Positions 16,508 through 24,795 of a DNA stretch of 64,000 bases are shown piece after piece (the first letter of the stretch is position 1; the number at the start of each line of letters is the position of its first letter). The notes beneath the pieces were generated by a model. It saw only the letters and a program-made list of their open reading frames with translations, was not told the origin of the DNA and did not search any database. Origin of the DNA: UBA2386 sp046306335 (lineage in GTDB: Bacteria > Planctomycetota > UBA1135 > UBA2386); NCBI GenBank assembly GCA_046306335.1, contig JBKDXM010000048.1, positions 1-64,000 on the forward strand, read 5' to 3'. The position numbers were made by a program, and so were the translations under genes.

Positions 16508-18085
16508 TCAGGTGCGGAAGGAACGCGTCAGCAGGCGGTTGCCGAGGCCGTCGAGCAGTTCCTTGAACATGCGGTCCTTCTGGCCGCGGTCGCGGATCTT
16601 GTTGACCGCGTACAGCACCGTCGTGTGGTCGCGATTGCCGAAGATGCGGCCGACGTCCTCGAGCGAACTCTCGGTGTGCTCGCGCAGCAGGAACATGGCG
16701 ATCTGGCGGGGCAGGCTGACGGTCTGGGTGCGGCTCTTGCCGGTCAGCTCGCGCGCCGTGATGGCGAACTCGCTGGTGATCAGCGTCATGACGTCGTCCA
16801 CCGACACCTGGGCGTGGCGCGCCGGCATGCCGCGGATGCAGCTCTCGGCCAGCGCCAGGGTGATCGGCTGCTCGGTGATCGCGGCGATGCCGACGACCTT
16901 GATGACGGCGCCTTCCAGTTCGCGGATGTTCGCCGTGACGCGCTCGGCGAGGAACCGCGCGACGTCCTCGCTCAGGTCGATGCCGCGGCCCGCCGCCTTG
17001 CGCCGCACGATCGCGACCCGCGTGTCGAAGCAAGGCGCCTCGACCTCGGCGACGAGGCCCCACTTGAAGCGCGACACCAGGCGTTCTTCGACCGTCGGGA
17101 TCTCGACCGGCGGCCGGTCGCTCGACAGGACGATCTGCTTCTGCGCGTCGTAGAGCGCGTTGAAGGTGTGGAAGAACTCGTCCTGGGTCTTCTCCTTGTT
17201 GGCCAGGAACTGCACGTCGTCGATCACCAGCACGTCGGCGCTGCGGTAGTACTCGCGGAAGGCGTCGATCTGGTGGCTGGTGATCGCCTGGATGAAGGCG
17301 TTGGTGAAGTCCTCGCAGCTCAGGTACAGCACGCGCGCCTTCGGATCGCGGCGCAGCACCGTGTGGCAGATCGCCTGCAGCAGGTGCGACTTGCCGAGGC
17401 CGACGTTGCCGTGGACGAACAGCGGGTTGAAGGCGCATCCCGGGTTCTCGCCGATCGCCAGCGCCGACGCGTGCGCCAGCCGGTTGCACGGGCCGACGAC
17501 GAAGCGCTCGAACGTGTAGTTGGGATTCAGCGTCGCCGGGGAACGGCGCGGCGTGTAGCCGCCGGTGTTCGCGACCAGTCCGCCTGCGACCGGCCCGCCT
17601 GCGACCAGTCCGCCTGCAACCAGTCCGCCCGCAACCAGTCCGCCTGCAACCGGCCCACCCGAAACCGGCCCGCCGAACGGACCCGGCGTCGGCGGCGTGC
17701 GCGCGTCGCGGGTCCGTTGCAGCCGGTCGGACTCGTCGGACGTGATCGTCGGCTGCACGAGCTGGAGGCTGTCGAAGCCATCCTCCTCGCGGTGCGTCAG
17801 CACGATCCGTCGGCGCGGTTCGCCGAGGGCCGCCGCGGCGGCTTCCTGGAGCGTCGGCAGGAAGTTCTTCTGCAGCCAGTCGCGAACGAACTGGCTGGTG
17901 ACCGACAACTCCAACTCCAGGTCGTCGACGCGGCGGACATCGAGCGACCGGAACCAGGTTTCGAGCTGTTCGCGGCGGACGCGCGAGCCGAGTTGCTGCA
18001 GCAGACTGCGCAACACGGAGCGGTCGCCGGCCGACGGCGCGAAGCCTGCATTGCCTTGCGAGTCGGGAGTGGGGGCTTCCACCAT
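16508..18085 (-). CDS. dnaA: Chromosomal replication initiator DnaA with repeat-containing linker
   Basis: 525 residues. Domain I (about 20-90, LETWFRSLDV, FVRDWLQKNFL) is followed by a linker that contains seven GGLVA/GGPVA-type pentapeptides (about residues 137-171). Domain III begins with YTFERFVVGPCN and has Walker A GNVGLGKSH and Walker B LVIDDVQFLANK. Domain IV ends with the DnaA signature GNRDHTTVLYAVNKI for DnaA-box recognition. DnaA binds and opens the origin in its ATP form. The start is ATG 18083-18085 with no strong Shine-Dalgarno. First gene of the replication block; 315 bases without a gene lie upstream. Confidence 0.97.
   Translation of the reverse strand: MVEAPTPDSQGNAGFAPSAGDRSVLRSLLQQLGSRVRREQLETWFRSLDVRRVDDLELELSVTSQFVRDWLQKNFLPTLQEAAAAALGEPRRRIVLTHREEDGFDSLQLVQPTITSDESDRLQRTRDARTPPTPGPFGGPVSGGPVAGGLVAGGLVAGGLVAGGPVAGGLVANTGGYTPRRSPATLNPNYTFERFVVGPCNRLAHASALAIGENPGCAFNPLFVHGNVGLGKSHLLQAICHTVLRRDPKARVLYLSCEDFTNAFIQAITSHQIDAFREYYRSADVLVIDDVQFLANKEKTQDEFFHTFNALYDAQKQIVLSSDRPPVEIPTVEERLVSRFKWGLVAEVEAPCFDTRVAIVRRKAAGRGIDLSEDVARFLAERVTANIRELEGAVIKVVGIAAITEQPITLALAESCIRGMPARHAQVSVDDVMTLITSEFAITARELTGKSRTQTVSLPRQIAMFLLREHTESSLEDVGRIFGNRDHTTVLYAVNKIRDRGQKDRMFKELLDGLGNRLLTRSFRT
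17571..17675. repeat. Seven 15-bp tandem units in the dnaA linker
   Basis: Seven adjacent 15-base units of the form GCRACCRGYCCGCCY (+ strand) run from 17571 to 17675, with a few substitutions per unit and no frame change. On the coding strand each unit encodes GG(L/P)V(A/S). Because the unit is a multiple of three, gain or loss of copies would only lengthen or shorten the flexible domain II linker. Confidence 0.9.
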
Positions 18086-18400
18086 GGGTTCGGGGCGAGC
18101 GGCAACAGGGTGCAGAGAGGTACCCGGTGCAAGCTACGAGACGACCGTACGCCGGCTGCGGGGGGCAGCGCGAGACGGAGGCTGGTGGGCTGGCGCAGGG
18201 AGGGTGGGACGGCGTTCGCAACGGCTAGGCATCCGTGGCGAGCGCCCGCGACTGACGAAGGTGTCTTAGCGGTGCCATGCGACCTTGCAAGAGCAGACGC
18301 ACAACTTTGCGCAACCCGTTCACACAGTCTTCCACTTCGCTTCTGCGACGCGGCGCGCTCGTGCTCGCAGGACAACCACTTCGGCGCACGCTCGGCGTCG
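18086..18400. other. Region upstream of dnaA
   Basis: 315 bases between the dnaA start and the end of the cysteine desulfurase gene, both on the minus strand. It should hold the dnaA promoter. A weak candidate on the minus strand is TTGCAA (18285-18290) and TAAGAC (18263-18268) with a 16-base spacer. TTCACACA and TTCCACTT near 18317-18340 are only loosely like DnaA boxes. No ORF looks protein-like. Confidence 0.35.
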
Positions 18401-19525
18401 TCAGGCGCCGGCACTTTTTTTCTGCAGCGCGCGCACGACATCACCGGTTCGTCCACCGGTTCTACGCAGTCTCTCCAGATCCTCGCGCCAACCGAAGCTG
18501 AACCGCACGCAAGCGCGCGCTTCGGCCTCGGCGAGGCCGATCGCGGTCAGGATGCGGGGCGGGGTCGGAGCACCCGACGAACAGGCGGCGCCGTGCGATG
18601 CCTGGACGCCCGCGAGGTCCAGCGCCGGCACGAGGTTGCGGCCATCGACGTCGGGGAAGTGCACCAGCGCCGTGTTCGGCAGGCTGTCCGGCGGGGTGAC
18701 CAGCCGGTGCGTTGCCCCGCTGGCGGCGAGGCCGGCTAGGAAGGCGCTCCGGCCGGCGGCCATCGCCGCGGCCCGCGCGGATCGCTCTGCGACCGCCTGC
18801 TCGATCGCCAAGGCGTTGGCCGCCGCCAGCGCCGGGCTCTGCGTGCCCGGCCGCCGGCCCAGTTCCTGGGCGCCGCCGCGCAGCAGCGGCTGCAGCCGGG
18901 CGGCGAGATCGGCACCGGCCAGGACCCCGTGACCGCGCAGCCCGCCGGCCTTGTGCGGCGACAGCGCCACGATGGCGCCGCCGGCGAGCAAGTCGCCGAG
19001 CGGCAGCCGGCCGAGCGACTGTGCCGCGTCGACGAAGCACGGCACGCCGAGCTGGCGCGCGAGCGCCAGGGCGGCGTCGACCGGCTGCACGGTGCCCAGT
19101 TCGCTCTGGGCATGGACGAGGCAGACGAGTCCGACCGGCCGCGCCGGCTCGACGACCAGGGCGCGGCCGTCGCCGTCGACGCGCCAAGGCTCGATGCCGC
19201 GCACGGCAGCCGGCTCGTGCACGGCGGCGTGTTCGGTCGGGGCCAGCAGCGCGGGCAGCGCGAGGTCGCCGAGGCCGTGCACCGCGAGGTTCGCCGCCTC
19301 GGTGCCGCCGCTGGTGAAGATCACGTCGGCGCTGGCGACGCCGAGCGCGGCCGCGATGCGGTCGCGGGCCCCTTCCAACTCGGCGCGGGCCCGCCGGCCG
19401 GCGGCGTGCGCGCTCGCCGGATTGCCCGGGCAGCGCGCCTCGACCTCGACGAAACGGGCCAGCACGTCCGGTGCGGCCGGAAGGCCGGCGTTGGCGTCGC
19501 AGAACACCGCCTCGGCCGGCGTCAT
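18401..19525 (-). CDS. Cysteine desulfurase (NifS/IscS family)
   Basis: 374 residues of a class V PLP aminotransferase. It carries the NifS pattern: FCDANAGLP near the start, TSGGTEAANLAVHG, the PLP-lysine motif SPHKAGGLRG, and the catalytic-cysteine loop HGAACSSGAPTPP near residue 330. These enzymes take sulfur from L-cysteine as a persulfide for Fe-S clusters, tRNA thiolation and cofactors. The ATG at 19525 overlaps the stop of bshA (ATGA), so it is translated with a bacillithiol biosynthesis gene. No iscU or other Fe-S scaffold gene is adjacent, so the acceptor is unknown. A run of seven A residues near the 3' end (18414-18420) encodes the final QKK. Confidence 0.9.
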   Translation of the reverse strand: MTPAEAVFCDANAGLPAAPDVLARFVEVEARCPGNPASAHAAGRRARAELEGARDRIAAALGVASADVIFTSGGTEAANLAVHGLGDLALPALLAPTEHAAVHEPAAVRGIEPWRVDGDGRALVVEPARPVGLVCLVHAQSELGTVQPVDAALALARQLGVPCFVDAAQSLGRLPLGDLLAGGAIVALSPHKAGGLRGHGVLAGADLAARLQPLLRGGAQELGRRPGTQSPALAAANALAIEQAVAERSARAAAMAAGRSAFLAGLAASGATHRLVTPPDSLPNTALVHFPDVDGRNLVPALDLAGVQASHGAACSSGAPTPPRILTAIGLAEAEARACVRFSFGWREDLERLRRTGGRTGDVVRALQKKSAGA

Positions 19526-20628
19526 GCGCGGCCGAGCACGCGGGCGTAGATCGCCTCGTAGGCGCTGACGATGCGCTCGGTGGCGAAGTGCTCGATCGCG
19601 CGCTGCCGCGCCGCCGCTGCGAGCCGGCCGTGCAGCGCCGGGTCGCGCAGGATCGTCAGCGCAGCGGCGGCGAGCGCTTGGGGCTCGCCGAACGGCGCCA
19701 GCCGGCCGGTGTCGCCCAGCACTTCGGCGACGCCGCCGACCGCGGTGCTGACGCAGGGCACGCCGCACGCCATCGCCTCCAGCATCGACAGGCCGAAGCT
19801 CTCGGTCTCCGACGCCGACAGGAACAGGTCCGCCTGCGCCAGCGTGCGTTCGAGGTCGTCCTGCATGCCGACGTGCTCGACGCGGTCCTGGCAGCCGAGG
19901 TCGGCGGCGACCGCGAGCGCGTGCTCGCGGTCCGGGCCGTCGCCGACCAGCACCAGCCGCGCCGGCAGCTCCTTGCGGACGACGGCGAAGGCGCGCACGA
20001 CGTCGGCGACGCGCTTCACCGGCCGGAAGTTCGACGCGTGCACGAGCACGCGCTCCTCGTCGGCGCGCTGCGCCCAAGGCTTGCGGTCGCCGGGGCGGAA
20101 GCGTTCGGTGTCGACGAAGTTGGGCACGACGTCGACCGGCGTGCGACCGCCGAACACGAGGTGCGTCTCGTCGGCGAGGTACTGGCTGACGGCGGTCACG
20201 GCGTTCGACTGTTCGAGCGCGAAGCGCGTCGGCCGCAGGTAGGCGCGATCGCTGCCGACCACCGTGATGTCGGTGCCGTGCAGCGTGGTGACGAACTTGA
20301 GGTCGCCGCACATGCTGCGGGCCAGGAACGCGCTGACTGCGTGCGGGATCGCGTAGTGGACGTGGAAGAGGTCGATGCCCGCTTCTTCGCGCACTTCGAG
20401 CATGCGCGTCGCCAGCGCGAGGTCGTACGGCGGGTAGCGGAACAGCGGGTAGGCCGTCACCGCGACCTGGTGGAAGCGGACGCCGGGAACGCCGCGGCGC
20501 AGGCGCGCCGGCCGGTCGTAGCTCAACAGGTGGACGTCGTGGCCGCGGCGCGCCAGCGCCAGCGCCATCTCGGTCGCCACGACGCCGCTGCCGCCAACCG
20601 TCGGATAGCAGACGATGCCGATGCGCAT
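19522..20628 (-). CDS. bshA: BshA, N-acetyl-alpha-D-glucosaminyl L-malate synthase
   Basis: 368 residues, a GT4 glycosyltransferase. It has the BshA-specific N-terminus MRIGIVCYPTVGGSGVVATE and the HVHYAIPHA motif, then TTLHGTDITVVG, VPNFVD, and the GT4 nucleotide-sugar site SASETESFGLSMLEAMACG. BshA makes GlcNAc-malate from UDP-GlcNAc and L-malate, the first step of bacillithiol synthesis. bshB and bshC are 2-4 kb upstream on the same strand, completing the pathway. It overlaps the cysteine desulfurase gene by 4 bases. A generic GT4 enzyme is the only alternative, made unlikely by the motifs and neighbours. Confidence 0.93.
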   Translation of the reverse strand: MRIGIVCYPTVGGSGVVATEMALALARRGHDVHLLSYDRPARLRRGVPGVRFHQVAVTAYPLFRYPPYDLALATRMLEVREEAGIDLFHVHYAIPHAVSAFLARSMCGDLKFVTTLHGTDITVVGSDRAYLRPTRFALEQSNAVTAVSQYLADETHLVFGGRTPVDVVPNFVDTERFRPGDRKPWAQRADEERVLVHASNFRPVKRVADVVRAFAVVRKELPARLVLVGDGPDREHALAVAADLGCQDRVEHVGMQDDLERTLAQADLFLSASETESFGLSMLEAMACGVPCVSTAVGGVAEVLGDTGRLAPFGEPQALAAAALTILRDPALHGRLAAAARQRAIEHFATERIVSAYEAIYARVLGRA

Positions 20629-20801
20629 GCGGTGGCAATCCTAGGAGTCGGCGTCACGGAAGGCCAAGCCGCCCCCCGCGCCTCGCCGCCGGGCGTTCAT
20701 CGCCGAACATCGACGGATCCACCGATCCGCCTGCGGTCGTCGGCGTCGCCACGAACGGCAATCCGCGCACCGAATCGGCGACCACCCGGCACGCGTTGCC
20801 G

Positions 20802-22388
20802 TCAGCTGTCGCCGCAGACGGTCGCTTTGGGCAGCTCCATGGTGATCCGCACCTGGCCATCGTCGTCCATGTCGACGAGGCAGTGGCCGCCGACCCCGGC
20901 GACGAACTCGCACAGCGTGGTCGCGCGCTGCTGCATGTGCAGATCGCAGTTGGCGCAGTGGCACCCCAGGTCGACGACGATCGCCTCGGCATCGCTGCGG
21001 GCGCGCAGGGCCAGCTCGTCGCCCGGAAGGACGCTGCCGGTGGCGAGCTTGAGGGCGCGGCGCACGACGCAGAGCAACTCGGTCGCGGCGCAGCGGACCA
21101 ACGGCAGATCGTCCGGGATGTGCGTGCGGACGACGATCGGCACCGGGATCTCGGCGACGCGTTCGCCGATCGCCGATTCGAGGACGGCCCGGGCGTCGCA
21201 GACTTCGTCGTCGTCGGTGACGCTGGCGACGAGGTCCTCGACGGTGTTCTGCAGCGACGCGGTCTCCTGCTCCAGCAGTTGTTCGAGGCTCGCCGGATCG
21301 TCGGTGTCGCCGAGCTGTTGCAGGCGGAACGCGCCTTCGTCGATCCGGCCCAGGCACTCGCCGAGCATCGCCGTCAATCGCTCCAGTTCGCCGTCGCGCG
21401 CCATGTTGCGGCTATCGGCAGTCCCCGGGCGGCACCTGAGCGCGCCGGGTCCGTCGCCGGCCGTCGGCGACGCCCGCGCGGCGGTCGGCCCGGGACGTCG
21501 GCCGGCCGCGCCGTCGGCGTCCGCCGCGGCGGTGTCGGCGCGCCGTTCGGTCGGCGCGCGGCGCGACCGGGCCGCCGGCTTGCGCGCCGGCGCCACCGCC
21601 GGATCGGCGCCGGCGGCCGGCATGCCGATGCGCGCCAGCAGTTCGACGGCGAAGGCGTCGTAGTCCCTGGCGCCGTTGCTGTCGGGCGCGTGCTCGAAGA
21701 TCGTGCGACCGAAGCTCGGGGCTTCGGCGAGCTTGACGTTGTTGCGGATGCGGGACGTCGCCAGCATCGCCCCGAAGTGGGACTCGATCTCGCGCAGCAC
21801 CTCGGTGCTGAGGTTGGTGCGCGCGTCGAGCATGCACGGCAGCACGCAGGCGATCCGGATCGCCGGGTTCAGCCGCTTCTGCACCAGCTGGACGACCTCC
21901 AGCAGCTTGGCGATGCCCTGCAGCGACAGGTACTCGGCCTGCATCGGGATCACCACGTGGTCGGCGGCGACCAGCGCGTTGGCGCTCAGCACGCCGAGCG
22001 ACGGCGGGCAGTCGAACAGGACGAAGTCGCACTCGGCGGCGCCCGGCCAGGCTTCGAGCGCCTCGCGCAGGATGGTCTCGCGACCGATCCGGTTGGCGAG
22101 CACCTGCTCGACGCCGGCCAGCGAGGTCTCCGCCGGCACGACCGACAGGTTCGGCGTCGCCGTGGGTTGCACGAGGCCCTGCAGCGGCGCGTCCTCGACC
22201 AGCAGGTTGGTCATCGTCTGGCCCTCCAGGTCGGGCCGCTTGTCGACGTGCACCGTGAGGTTCGCCTGCGGGTCCATGTCGAGCATCAGCACGCGCAGGC
22301 CGCGCCGCGCCAGCGCCGCGCCGAGGTTGACGGTCGTCGTCGTCTTGCCGACGCCGCCCTTCTGGTTGATGACCGCGATGCGCTTCAT
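20802..22388 (-). CDS. ParA-type ATPase fused to a degenerate GHKL-like, Cys-rich domain
   Basis: 528 residues in one uninterrupted frame. Residues 1-262 are a complete ParA/Soj ATPase: deviant Walker A KGGVGKTTTT, DMDPQANLTVHV, FDCPPSLGVL, VIPMQAEYLSLQG. A low-complexity Ala/Arg/Pro linker (about 263-328) joins it to a C-terminal part of 200 residues. The end resembles a histidine-kinase ATPase fold (IVVDLGCHCANCD, GVGGHCLVDMDDDG, VRITMELP) but has LLCVVRRALKLA where the Asn-box should be, and no His phosphoacceptor. Cysteines at 476, 478 and 481 (GCHCANCD) with C493 and C503 could bind metal or sense redox state. No parB is adjacent. An internal ATG at 21404 could start the second part separately. 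It lies between bshB and bshA. Confidence 0.8.
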   Translation of the reverse strand: MKRIAVINQKGGVGKTTTTVNLGAALARRGLRVLMLDMDPQANLTVHVDKRPDLEGQTMTNLLVEDAPLQGLVQPTATPNLSVVPAETSLAGVEQVLANRIGRETILREALEAWPGAAECDFVLFDCPPSLGVLSANALVAADHVVIPMQAEYLSLQGIAKLLEVVQLVQKRLNPAIRIACVLPCMLDARTNLSTEVLREIESHFGAMLATSRIRNNVKLAEAPSFGRTIFEHAPDSNGARDYDAFAVELLARIGMPAAGADPAVAPARKPAARSRRAPTERRADTAAADADGAAGRRPGPTAARASPTAGDGPGALRCRPGTADSRNMARDGELERLTAMLGECLGRIDEGAFRLQQLGDTDDPASLEQLLEQETASLQNTVEDLVASVTDDDEVCDARAVLESAIGERVAEIPVPIVVRTHIPDDLPLVRCAATELLCVVRRALKLATGSVLPGDELALRARSDAEAIVVDLGCHCANCDLHMQQRATTLCEFVAGVGGHCLVDMDDDGQVRITMELPKATVCGDS

Positions 22389-22510
22389 GGTTGCCTCGCG
22401 CAGGATGGTTGCGCGTTGCCGCGCGAGTTGCCAGCGCCAACCCTTGCGGCGGCAGGCCGCATGCGCTGCGGCGGCATGGCGGCAGCGCCGGCACCCGGCG
22501 CGCCGGCTCG

Positions 22511-23233
22511 TCAGCCGCCGAGCAGGCCGAGCAGGTCGGCGACCGGCAGCGGGCCGTCGTGCACGAACGCTTCGCCGCGCGCGACGCCGATGGCAGCACC
22601 GTGGAAACGGTCGCGGACCTCGGCGCGTTCGACGACGTCGAGGCCCAGCACGAGGTGGGCGCGGTCCGGCGGGTTGGTCTGCGAGCGGTAGCAGCGCACG
22701 ACCGCGGCCTTGCGGTCGGCGACCGCCGAGACGTCGACGACCAGCGTCGGCACCGGCTGGCGATTGCCGGGGTAACGCAGCAGCAGGCGCGGCCGGTGCG
22801 GCGCGCCGAGCTGGGGCTGGTGGTTCTTGAGGCCGGCGAGGAACCACGCGCGGCCGGCGAGTCCGGCGGCGGCGACGTGGTCGGGATGCACGTCGTCGGC
22901 GAGCGGCGCGAACAGCAGCGCCGGACGGGCTGCGCGCAGCGCGGCGACCAGCGCGTCGCAGCCGGCGTCGTCGCCTTCGCGCACGCCGCCGTCGGGCAGG
23001 CCGAGGTTGCCGCGGAAGGCGCAGCCGAGCAGCTGTGCCGCGGCCGCGGCCTCGGCGGCGCGCTCGGCCGCCGTGCCGCGCGAGCCCTTCTCGCCGCGCG
23101 TGCAGTCGACGATGCCGATGCGCTTGCCGGCGTCGCGCAGCCGCAGCAGCGTGCCGGCGAGGGCGATCTCGACGTCGTCGGGATGCGGCCCGATCGCCAG
23201 GACGTCGCAGGGCACGACGCCGTCGGGGTTCAT
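22511..23233 (-). CDS. bshB1: BshB, GlcNAc-malate deacetylase (LmbE/PIG-L family)
   Basis: 240 residues with the zinc-deacetylase motif GPHPDDVE (residues 15-22) and the second histidine motif DVHPDHVAAAGLAGRAWF. BshB1 features are the DCTRGEKGSRGT segment after the first sheet and the C-terminal RCYRSQ helix. It removes acetate from GlcNAc-malate to give GlcN-malate, step two of bacillithiol synthesis. ATG 23233 overlaps the stop of bshC (ATGA). BshB2 and mycothiol-type MshB are related possibilities, but bshC directly upstream argues for BshB1. Confidence 0.92.
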   Translation of the reverse strand: MNPDGVVPCDVLAIGPHPDDVEIALAGTLLRLRDAGKRIGIVDCTRGEKGSRGTAAERAAEAAAAAQLLGCAFRGNLGLPDGGVREGDDAGCDALVAALRAARPALLFAPLADDVHPDHVAAAGLAGRAWFLAGLKNHQPQLGAPHRPRLLLRYPGNRQPVPTLVVDVSAVADRKAAVVRCYRSQTNPPDRAHLVLGLDVVERAEVRDRFHGAAIGVARGEAFVHDGPLPVADLLGLLGG

Positions 23234-24795
23234 GACGCGCCGAGTTCGAGCATGCCGTGCTCGACGAGGAACGGATCGGCGGCGTCGACCAGCATGTCGG
23301 CGAGCTTGGGGCCGTAGGCGCAGAGGTACTGCACCGGGCCGAGCACGCGCTCCTGGATGCGGTTGCGCGGCCGCAGCGTGCTGCACAGGCGGCGCAGCTG
23401 CTTGATGCCCGTGCCCTCGCGGTTCTGCCGGGCGTTGCGCACCTTCTGCTGCAGGCGCTCGATCTCCTCGACCGCCTTGCTGCGGGCGCGATCGAGCGCC
23501 GCCAGCATCGAGGCGTCGATCGCCGCCAGCTTGCTGCTGACGCCGGCGAGGCTCTCCTGGATCTTCGCCTGCAGGCCGTCGAGCGCTTCGTCGATCTCGT
23601 CGCCGTCGTCGCTCGACAGCAGGCGCTCCGCCAGCTTCTCCGGCGGCTGGTCGAGGTCGGGCAGGTCGAGCGAGAAGCGCGACAGCAGGCGCTGCATCGC
23701 CGGCTCGACCAGCGTCAGCGACGCGCGCGGCACGAACGCCGGCATCGGCACGCCGAGCAGCTTGTAGAGCGGCGCGATCGTGCACAGGTACGACAGCTCG
23801 CCAGGGCCGACGACGAAGGCCAGCGTCGGCAGGCACGCGTCCTGCCACAGCGGCCGCAGCAGCACGCCGGGGCTGAGCTTCCGCAGCTCGCCGTACTCCT
23901 CGCCGTCGCCGAGCGGCTGGCGGATGCCGCCGGTCAGCTCGAACATCATCGTCGTCGCCGGATCGAGCGTGACGTCGATGCCGACGTCGCCGAGGTCGTC
24001 GCACGCCTGCTTGACCTTGTCGCGGATCTGGTTGCTCTTCTGCCACCAGGCCTTCAGCGGCTCGAACGCCGCCGCCGGCAGGTCGCGCGGCTCGACGATC
24101 ACGAGGCCGTGGTGGCCGAAGGCCGCGAACAGGAGCCGCGCCATCTGCGCGCCCAGCGTCTCGTCGCTCGCGCGCGGCTGTAGCAGTTGCAGCAGCCAGT
24201 CGCGGTGCAGCGACGGCGGCAGCAGCGGCTCGATCTCGGCCAGCAGCTTGCGCACCGCCGCGCCGGCCTGGATCGCGCACAGCGGCTCGTTGGCGCGGTC
24301 GATCTCCAGGCGGAAGCGCTGCACTTCCTGCTGCTGGTTGATCAGGAACAGGCGGTTGGCCTCCTCCAGGTCGTGGTCGTCGCTGTGGTTCCAGAACACC
24401 GGCACGGCCTTCGGCCCGCCCGGCGTCGCCGCCAGCTCGCGGCACAGCCGGATCGCGGTGGCGACCTTGTGGAAGGTGAACAGCGGCCCGCCGAGCAGGC
24501 CCGGCTGCTGGCCGGTGACGACGCACTGCGTCGCCGGTTCGCGCAGCGCGGCGATGCTGGCGAGCGTCGCGGCCGGCGCGCCGTGGCGCTCGGCGTACGC
24601 CTGCAGCGCGTCGCACAGCGCCGCGCGCGGCACCAGCCGGTCGCCCGGCTTCGGCGCGCGCTGCAGCAGCTCGGCGATCGTGCGCGGCCGCGCACCCAGG
24701 AACGAGGTCAGGTCGGTGTCGTTCTCGAGATAACGCTGGTGCACCTCGGCGGTGCCGAGGCGGCGGAACGAGATCGGTCGGAGGGTGGATGTCAC
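23230..24795 (-). CDS. bshC: BshC, bacillithiol synthase
   Basis: 521 residues from a GTG at 24795 that overlaps the pyrF stop (GTGA). It matches BshC throughout: CVVTGQQPGLLGGPLFTFHK, AVPVFWNHSDDHDLEEAN, DVTLDPATTMMFE, LAFVVGPGELSYL, then a long C-terminal coiled coil (about 410-480) and the final LGPVQYLCAYGP. BshC is the putative cysteine ligase that adds Cys to GlcN-malate to complete bacillithiol. The first gene after pyrF in the same transcript, coupled to bshB1. Confidence 0.95.
   Translation of the reverse strand: MTSTLRPISFRRLGTAEVHQRYLENDTDLTSFLGARPRTIAELLQRAPKPGDRLVPRAALCDALQAYAERHGAPAATLASIAALREPATQCVVTGQQPGLLGGPLFTFHKVATAIRLCRELAATPGGPKAVPVFWNHSDDHDLEEANRLFLINQQQEVQRFRLEIDRANEPLCAIQAGAAVRKLLAEIEPLLPPSLHRDWLLQLLQPRASDETLGAQMARLLFAAFGHHGLVIVEPRDLPAAAFEPLKAWWQKSNQIRDKVKQACDDLGDVGIDVTLDPATTMMFELTGGIRQPLGDGEEYGELRKLSPGVLLRPLWQDACLPTLAFVVGPGELSYLCTIAPLYKLLGVPMPAFVPRASLTLVEPAMQRLLSRFSLDLPDLDQPPEKLAERLLSSDDGDEIDEALDGLQAKIQESLAGVSSKLAAIDASMLAALDRARSKAVEEIERLQQKVRNARQNREGTGIKQLRRLCSTLRPRNRIQERVLGPVQYLCAYGPKLADMLVDAADPFLVEHGMLELGAS

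Noticed and set aside
16020..18400. DnaA-box cluster around dnaA
   Set aside because: Only poor matches to TTWTNCACA were found; not enough to call oriC.
18414..18420. Run of seven T on the plus strand, terminator-like
   Set aside because: It is the coding 3' end of the cysteine desulfurase on the minus strand (A7 encoding Lys) and no plus-strand gene precedes it.
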